Shown here in pieces: positions 5,231-9,131 of a stretch of 9,131 bases of DNA. The DNA is from an uncultured Ruminococcus sp. (lineage in GTDB: Bacteria; Bacillota; Clostridia; Oscillospirales; CAG-272). Every line of letters starts with the position of its first letter. Within the stretch, counting starts at the first letter, position 1. Position numbers and translations under genes: made by a program. The notes under the pieces are model-generated. The model saw only the letters and a program-made list of their open reading frames with translations, searched no databases and was not told the origin of the DNA. The stretch covers positions 1 to 9,131 of the forward strand of contig CACXED010000233.1 of NCBI GenBank assembly GCA_902766575.1, given 5' to 3'.

Positions 5231-7210
5231 ATGAAAAAAGCAAATATCCACTTCGAGCCATTTCGTGACGTCAGCCTTTGCAGCGAGGGCTGGTCAATAA
5301 AAAGCCGCGCAGATCACGATTTCTGGCGCGTGTTCATTGATACCGGCGAAAATCACGAGCTTTCCGTCTACTCCCATGAGCAGAGCATCGCTTACAAAGC
5401 AGAATCCGACGGCTGCGCCGTTTACCGCTACGATCGGCTTGTCGCGGAGGACGGGCAGATATTCGACATCACGCTTGAGCTGACAGTCAAAGATGAAGAC
5501 GGACATCTGGTGTTCACTTCAAGCATCGAAAATCACTCAGAGGCAATACTCAACGAGCTTCAGTATCCTTTTATAACGTCCGGTAATTACGGATGCGATC
5601 CTGGCGAGGAGATGCTTTACGTTCCCGAATGTCTCGGCGCACGGATTAAAAATCCCCGCAGCCGTGTTGCTTCCACGCACACCGAATATACCTCCGCCGA
5701 CTACAAATCGACCTGGATGACCTTTGCATATCCCGACACCTACGGCGTCCGTCCTCTTTCCATGCCCTGGATGGGACTCCAGTGCGGCAAAAAATACCTC
5801 TATTTCGGCGAGCACAATCCCGAAATGCGGATCGTCGGCTTCAATGTCGGAGTCCCGCCGCGTCACGCCGATTCGGAGCTGATGCTCTGCATCTCACACT
5901 ATCCCACGGCGCATCCGGGCGAGAGCGTCTCGATCGGACGCTCGGTCATCGCGCTGTTTGACGGAGACTGGCGCGACGGAACCGCGTTTTACCGCAGTTG
6001 GTCGGAAAAAACGTGGATGGTGGAGCAGCATATCCCCGAGTGGGTCAGGAATATGACCGGCTGGCAGCGTATTATCTGCAAGCATCAATACGGTGAGATT
6101 TTCTGGAAATATGAAGATCTGCCGAAGCTCTGGGAGGAAGGCAAGCGGTACGGAATCGACGGACTTTTGGTGTTCGGCTGGTGGAAAGGACGATTTGACA
6201 ACAATTATCCCGAATATGAGCCGGATCCGGCTCTCGGCGGAGCTGAGGGTCTGCGCGACGCCATCGCAGAGATTCAGGCAAAGGGCGGTCACGTTCTGCT
6301 TTACACCAACGGAAATCTGATCGACATAAAAACCGATTTCTACAAGCGCATCGGTCAGCGTATCTGCCATAAGGACATCGACGGCAACGAATACCGCGAG
6401 CATTATAGGTTCAGCAACGACGGTACGATCCTGAAAAATTTCGGCTACAAGTCGTTTGTCACCGCCTGCAACAGCACGCCCGAATGGCATGACAATCTGC
6501 TGAATGTCGCCCGCCTGAAGCTCTCGTTCAATCCTGACGCAATCTTTTTTGATCAGCTGGCAAGCATGATGAAGATTTGCTTCGATACCTCTCATCCCCA
6601 CGGCAATCGGGTGGATATGGAGGGTATGGGACGCTGGAACAACATACAGGCCATCCGCGAAATACTGCCCGAAGGCAAGGCAATCGGCGTAGAATGCGTC
6701 AATGACCGCTACTGCAATCTTATAGACTTCGTTCACGGCTGCGGTACGGGCATGAGCTATGATCTGGGCTATGCTTTCCCGGATATCTTCCTCGATACCT
6801 TCCCGCAGATTCCGATATCCAACCGGGGTATTCACGACAACAAGGACGGCTTCCGCGACCATCTGAACTATGCGTTCACCTACGGACTCATTTTCGACGC
6901 TGCAATCTACCGCTGCCGCAAAATAGGCGTAGCGGGACTGCCGGACTATGCCGAATACCAGAAGAAGCTGATCGACCTCAAGGACGAGTACAGGGAGTAT
7001 TTCTATCACGGCCGTTTCCGCACCATGTTCGGCGAAGCGCTTCCCTCCGGCATCCGCGCGGGCAAATTCGAAGCGGAGGACGGCTCGTTCATTGTCTCTC
7101 TGTGGAACACCACCGATGAGGACGTCAGCTTTACGCTCTACGGAAAAGCAGTGGAGGTCAAGGCGAAAGAAGTGACCGTGGCAAAATATACGCAGCCCGT
7201 AACAAATTAA
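5231..7210 (+). CDS. DUF6259-type TIM-barrel protein, probable cytoplasmic glycoside hydrolase
   Basis: 659 residues with no signal peptide, so probably cytoplasmic. Three parts can be seen: an N-terminal beta-sandwich-like region (about 1-250), a TIM-barrel core (about 270-580) beginning EWVRNMTGWQ, and a small C-terminal beta domain (about 590-659). The core carries motifs I associate with DUF6259 proteins: GIDGLLVFGWWKGRFDNNYPEYEPD (split around 308-331), GGHVLLYTNGN, and NPDAIFFDQ followed later by AIGVECVND. Acidic residues D441 (FFDQ) and E488 (GVEC) sit at strand ends and are candidate catalytic residues by analogy to retaining TIM-barrel glycosidases; this is inference. AGGAAG at 5220-5225 is 5 nt before the ATG. 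It is first in a two-gene operon with the sugar-binding lipoprotein, which suggests a role in degrading the imported glycan. The substrate is unknown. Confidence 0.75.
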   Translation: MKKANIHFEPFRDVSLCSEGWSIKSRADHDFWRVFIDTGENHELSVYSHEQSIAYKAESDGCAVYRYDRLVAEDGQIFDITLELTVKDEDGHLVFTSSIENHSEAILNELQYPFITSGNYGCDPGEEMLYVPECLGARIKNPRSRVASTHTEYTSADYKSTWMTFAYPDTYGVRPLSMPWMGLQCGKKYLYFGEHNPEMRIVGFNVGVPPRHADSELMLCISHYPTAHPGESVSIGRSVIALFDGDWRDGTAFYRSWSEKTWMVEQHIPEWVRNMTGWQRIICKHQYGEIFWKYEDLPKLWEEGKRYGIDGLLVFGWWKGRFDNNYPEYEPDPALGGAEGLRDAIAEIQAKGGHVLLYTNGNLIDIKTDFYKRIGQRICHKDIDGNEYREHYRFSNDGTILKNFGYKSFVTACNSTPEWHDNLLNVARLKLSFNPDAIFFDQLASMMKICFDTSHPHGNRVDMEGMGRWNNIQAIREILPEGKAIGVECVNDRYCNLIDFVHGCGTGMSYDLGYAFPDIFLDTFPQIPISNRGIHDNKDGFRDHLNYAFTYGLIFDAAIYRCRKIGVAGLPDYAEYQKKLIDLKDEYREYFYHGRFRTMFGEALPSGIRAGKFEAEDGSFIVSLWNTTDEDVSFTLYGKAVEVKAKEVTVAKYTQPVTN

Positions 7211-7217
7211 ATTAAAA

Positions 7218-7222
7218 AGGAG
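7218..7222 (+). promoter_or_regulatory. Ribosome binding site of the binding-protein gene
   Basis: AGGAG in AAAAAGGAGAG, 7 nt before the ATG at 7230 and within the 19-nt gap after the upstream stop; indicates a shared transcript with the DUF6259 gene. Confidence 0.75.
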
Positions 7223-7229
7223 AGTTACC

Positions 7230-8699
7230 ATGAAACGCGCGATATCCCTTTTGCTGCTCTGTTCGATTCTCCTCGCCGGATGCGGATCGGCTTCCGATAC
7301 GCAGAACGATACCACAAAATCCGACGTCTCAACCGATACCAGCGTCGATACCGCCGAGCTTTCCGACATCGAAAAGCGTCAGCTGGTTTCGGACGACCTG
7401 CCCGCTAAGGATTTCGGCGGACGCGAATTTAACATCATCTCCCGCACCAACTTCACCTATGAATTTGACGCCGAGCAGACCGGCGATATCCTCGACGACG
7501 CGGTCTACAACCGGAATCGTACCGTAGAGGAGCGCTTCAACGTCGATATCGTAACCATTCCCTACGGCGAGGGCAATACGGCAAACGTCCTCGAAGCCGC
7601 AGACAAGTCGATCATGGCGGGCGACGACGCCTATCAGCTGCTGTCGGCCTACACCTACAAATCCGCGCCCGGCTCGGTCAACGGACTCTATACGAACTGG
7701 TACGATATGCCATACGTGAACTTTGACAAGCCCTGGTGGTCAAAGGGCTTCATCGACGAAGCGAGCGTCAACGGCAAGGTCTACATTGCCACCGGAGATC
7801 TGTCGCTGCTGTTCAATGAGGTTACGCTCGGCGTACTGTTCAACAAGGGGCTCGCCGGGGATCTGAAGCTCGGCGATCTGTATCAGATTGTCCGCGACGG
7901 CGAGTGGACGCTCGAGCTCATGGCTGAATACTGCGCCGCTGCCGCCTCCGATCTGAACGGCGACGGAAAAATGGACGATTCCGACCGCTGGGGACTCGGA
8001 ATCAACACCTATACGCACATCGACTGCTTCCTCTACGCCTTTGAGGTGCCGGTCACGACCCGCAACAGCGAGGGTATTCCCGAAATCACCATCAACTGCA
8101 TCCGCATGATCGACGTGGTAGATAAGCTCTACAGCTTCCTCATTGACTCCGGCGATGTGTATATATACCAGCACCCCACCGATTCCTTTGCTCCCGGAAT
8201 GTTCGAGTCGAATCTCGGACTGTTCATGACCACATGGCTCGGCAACTGCGCTAACCTGCGTGAGATGGACACCGATTTCGGCATCATTCCCTATCCCAAG
8301 TTTGACTCGGAGCAGGACGACTACTGCACCTATTATCTCGACCGCACCTCGAGCTTTCTTGTTCCTGTCACTGCCGACCGCGAATTTGTCGGCGTCATAA
8401 CCGAGGCTATGGCGGCTGAGAGCTATAAGCAGGTCATCCCGGCGTTCTATGAGACGGCGCTCAAGACCAAATACGCCCGCGACAACGAATCGCAGGAGAT
8501 GATCGATCTGATCCTCGGCAATATCCGCTTCGATTTCGGCAACATCTACACCTACGCCATCGGCGAGGGCGTAGGCCCGGGACATCTGCTCCGCGAGCTG
8601 ATCAATACGAAATCGACCAACTTCGCTTCGCTCTACGCCGAAAAGGAGAACACCTACAGGACGAATCTGCAGAACCTCATCGACTCCTTTGAGCAATAA
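7230..8699 (+). CDS. ABC-type carbohydrate solute-binding lipoprotein
   Basis: 489 residues. MKRAISLLLLCSILLAGC is a textbook lipoprotein signal with lipobox LAGC (cysteine 18), so the mature protein is anchored on the outer face of the membrane. An acidic, threonine/serine-rich linker (19-60) precedes the binding domain, which starts at GGREFNII (63-70) and shows DKPWWSKG, GDLYQIVRDGEWT and an EF-hand-like loop DLNGDGKMDDSD (241-252) of a kind often found in this family, followed by RWGLG. It ends NLIDSFEQ, a normal C-terminus, so it looks complete. Family members capture oligosaccharides for ABC importers of the CUT type. No permease or ATPase gene follows: a terminator comes 30 nt after the stop, so partners must be encoded elsewhere. 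A broken paralogue lies at 3548-4132. Regulation is expected through the upstream AraC-controlled promoter. Confidence 0.88.
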   Translation: MKRAISLLLLCSILLAGCGSASDTQNDTTKSDVSTDTSVDTAELSDIEKRQLVSDDLPAKDFGGREFNIISRTNFTYEFDAEQTGDILDDAVYNRNRTVEERFNVDIVTIPYGEGNTANVLEAADKSIMAGDDAYQLLSAYTYKSAPGSVNGLYTNWYDMPYVNFDKPWWSKGFIDEASVNGKVYIATGDLSLLFNEVTLGVLFNKGLAGDLKLGDLYQIVRDGEWTLELMAEYCAAAASDLNGDGKMDDSDRWGLGINTYTHIDCFLYAFEVPVTTRNSEGIPEITINCIRMIDVVDKLYSFLIDSGDVYIYQHPTDSFAPGMFESNLGLFMTTWLGNCANLREMDTDFGIIPYPKFDSEQDDYCTYYLDRTSSFLVPVTADREFVGVITEAMAAESYKQVIPAFYETALKTKYARDNESQEMIDLILGNIRFDFGNIYTYAIGEGVGPGHLLRELINTKSTNFASLYAEKENTYRTNLQNLIDSFEQ

Positions 8700-8711
8700 A
8701 CAGGCGCCTGT
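8700..8711. repeat. 12-bp perfect palindrome after the binding-protein stop
   Basis: ACAGGCGCCTGT starts one base after the TAA. It has no loop, so it is more like a protein-binding palindrome than a hairpin, but its position in a 3' untranslated region gives no obvious role. Confidence 0.4.
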
Positions 8712-8728
8712 CGCATAATAAAAAACAT

Positions 8729-8763
8729 ACGGCTCTGCTCCCTAAAGGAGCAAAGCCGTTTTT
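8729..8763. terminator. Bidirectional intrinsic terminator between the binding-protein operon and ahcY
   Basis: A 13-bp stem with one mismatch (ACGGCTCTGCTCC at 8729-8741 with GGAGCAAAGCCGT at 8747-8759) and a 5-nt loop, followed by TTTTT to 8763 on the plus strand. An A run (8720-8725) on the other side gives a T run for minus-strand transcripts from ahcY. It serves the two convergent units. Confidence 0.9.
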
Positions 8764-8775
8764 ATACTTTCTGAC

Positions 8776-8790
8776 CGGTCGCACCGACCG
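8776..8790. repeat. Short hairpin in the ahcY 3' region
   Basis: CGGTCG (8776-8781) and CGACCG (8785-8790) with a 3-nt loop. It lies 16 nt past the ahcY stop and has no T run, so it may protect the 3' end of the transcript or be incidental. Confidence 0.4.
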
Positions 8791-8806
8791 CTGAGGAGAC
8801 ATATTC

Positions 8807-9131
8807 TCAGTCGACCTTTGCAAGATATGCTTTCTGCTCGTCGCTGAGAGTGTCGACAGCCGCGCCGAGCGACGCCAGCTTTATCTCTGCGACCTCCCGG
8901 TCGATTTCGCGCGGCACCTGATAGACCTTCTTCTCGAGCTGACCCGCGTGCTTTACGAGGTATTCGAGGCTCTTTGCCTGAATGGCGAAGCTCATGTCCA
9001 TGATCTCGGCGGGATGACCGTTTCCGGCGGCGAGGTTGACGAGCCTGCCCTCAGCCATCAGGTTGAGGATGCGTCCGTCGGGCATTCTGTAGCCGGTGAT
9101 GTTCGGCTTGCGCTCCCAGACCTCGGTTGCC
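8807..9131 (-). CDS. ahcY: Adenosylhomocysteinase, C-terminal 108 residues (5' part outside the window)
   Basis: The minus-strand frame is open to the right edge and ends with TGA at 8807-8809. The visible part reads ATEVWERKPNITGYRMPDGR, then LMAEGRLVNLAAGNGHPAEI and MDMSFAIQAKSLEYL, the highly conserved NAD-binding and closing region of S-adenosyl-L-homocysteine hydrolase; the family reads GRLVNL-x-GHP-x-MSF. The enzyme splits S-adenosylhomocysteine, the product of SAM-dependent methylation, to adenosine and homocysteine, in the cytoplasm. The AAGNGHPAEIMDMSFA form and the AKVD end, without the KxxxYRY tail of the eukaryote-type enzyme, suggest the shorter clostridial/archaeal-type group. 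It ends at the shared bidirectional terminator. An internal ATG at 9085 is not the start; the frame continues upstream. Confidence 0.9.
   Translation of the reverse strand, partial: ATEVWERKPNITGYRMPDGRILNLMAEGRLVNLAAGNGHPAEIMDMSFAIQAKSLEYLVKHAGQLEKKVYQVPREIDREVAEIKLASLGAAVDTLSDEQKAYLAKVD

Noticed and set aside
5016..5234. Small plus-strand frame across the divergent promoter region
   Set aside because: It covers the araC start, both promoters and the repeat, has no ribosome binding site and overlaps the DUF6259 start.
5894..7369. 491-codon minus-strand open frame opposite the DUF6259 gene and the start of the binding protein
   Set aside because: No recognisable motif or ribosome binding site; the opposite strand has clear domain motifs, a lipobox and good initiation signals. 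Such frames are common in GC-rich third positions.
7740..8696. 318-codon minus-strand frame opposite the binding protein
   Set aside because: Antisense shadow; the forward frame is a complete lipoprotein with homology to the decayed copy.
1..9131. CRISPR array, tRNA or rRNA, riboswitch
   Set aside because: No regularly spaced repeats, cloverleaf-like stretch or long structured leader was recognised; the 5' leaders are only about 30-50 nt.

Overview
The window looks like a chromosomal segment of an uncultured gut-type Clostridia (Oscillospirales/Christensenellales-like Firmicutes). The basis is a class B sortase, an RlmA-type rRNA methyltransferase, a short-form S-adenosylhomocysteinase, clostridial sugar-binding lipoproteins, strong AAGGAG ribosome binding sites, consensus sigma-A promoters and moderately high GC. 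This placement is inference; there is no rRNA or other phylogenetic marker beyond the protein families.

Layout. (1) Bases 1-3458 form one minus-strand transcription unit, read right to left from a near-consensus promoter at 3430-3458: class B sortase (TTG start), a right-handed beta-helix protein without signal peptide, the rRNA methyltransferase rlmA, and the first 48 codons of a family 2 glycosyltransferase cut by the window edge. Gaps between genes are 19, 1 and 4 nt. (2) Bases 3511-4220 hold a terminator and a decayed minus-strand sugar-binding-protein gene. It has lost its signal peptide and about 250 codons of its second half; the original last dozen codons survive out of frame. (3) Bases 4341-8699 are a divergent sugar-utilisation module: an AraC-family regulator on the minus strand, and on the plus strand a cytoplasmic DUF6259 (TIM-barrel glycosidase-like) enzyme followed 19 nt later by a lipoprotein solute-binding protein. 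The 130-bp divergent region has a strong araC promoter, a plus-strand -10 box with no recognisable -35, and a GGTAAAAT direct repeat with a 20-bp period, a good candidate for the AraC operator. (4) A bidirectional terminator at 8729-8763 separates this module from the 3' end of ahcY on the minus strand, which runs off the right edge.

How the genes work together. The lipoprotein probably captures an oligosaccharide outside the cell, the DUF6259 protein probably acts on it or a derivative in the cytoplasm, and the AraC regulator probably controls both. No permease or ATPase gene is present, and the two-gene operon is closed by a terminator, so transport must use components encoded elsewhere. 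The truncated paralogue of the binding protein lies just beyond araC, so the locus seems to have been remodelled by deletion. No CRISPR array, tRNA, rRNA, insertion sequence or phage gene was seen. The most original items are the orphan binding protein/DUF6259 pair with its putative operator, the deletion scar in the old binding-protein gene, and the sortase operon with its beta-helix partner.
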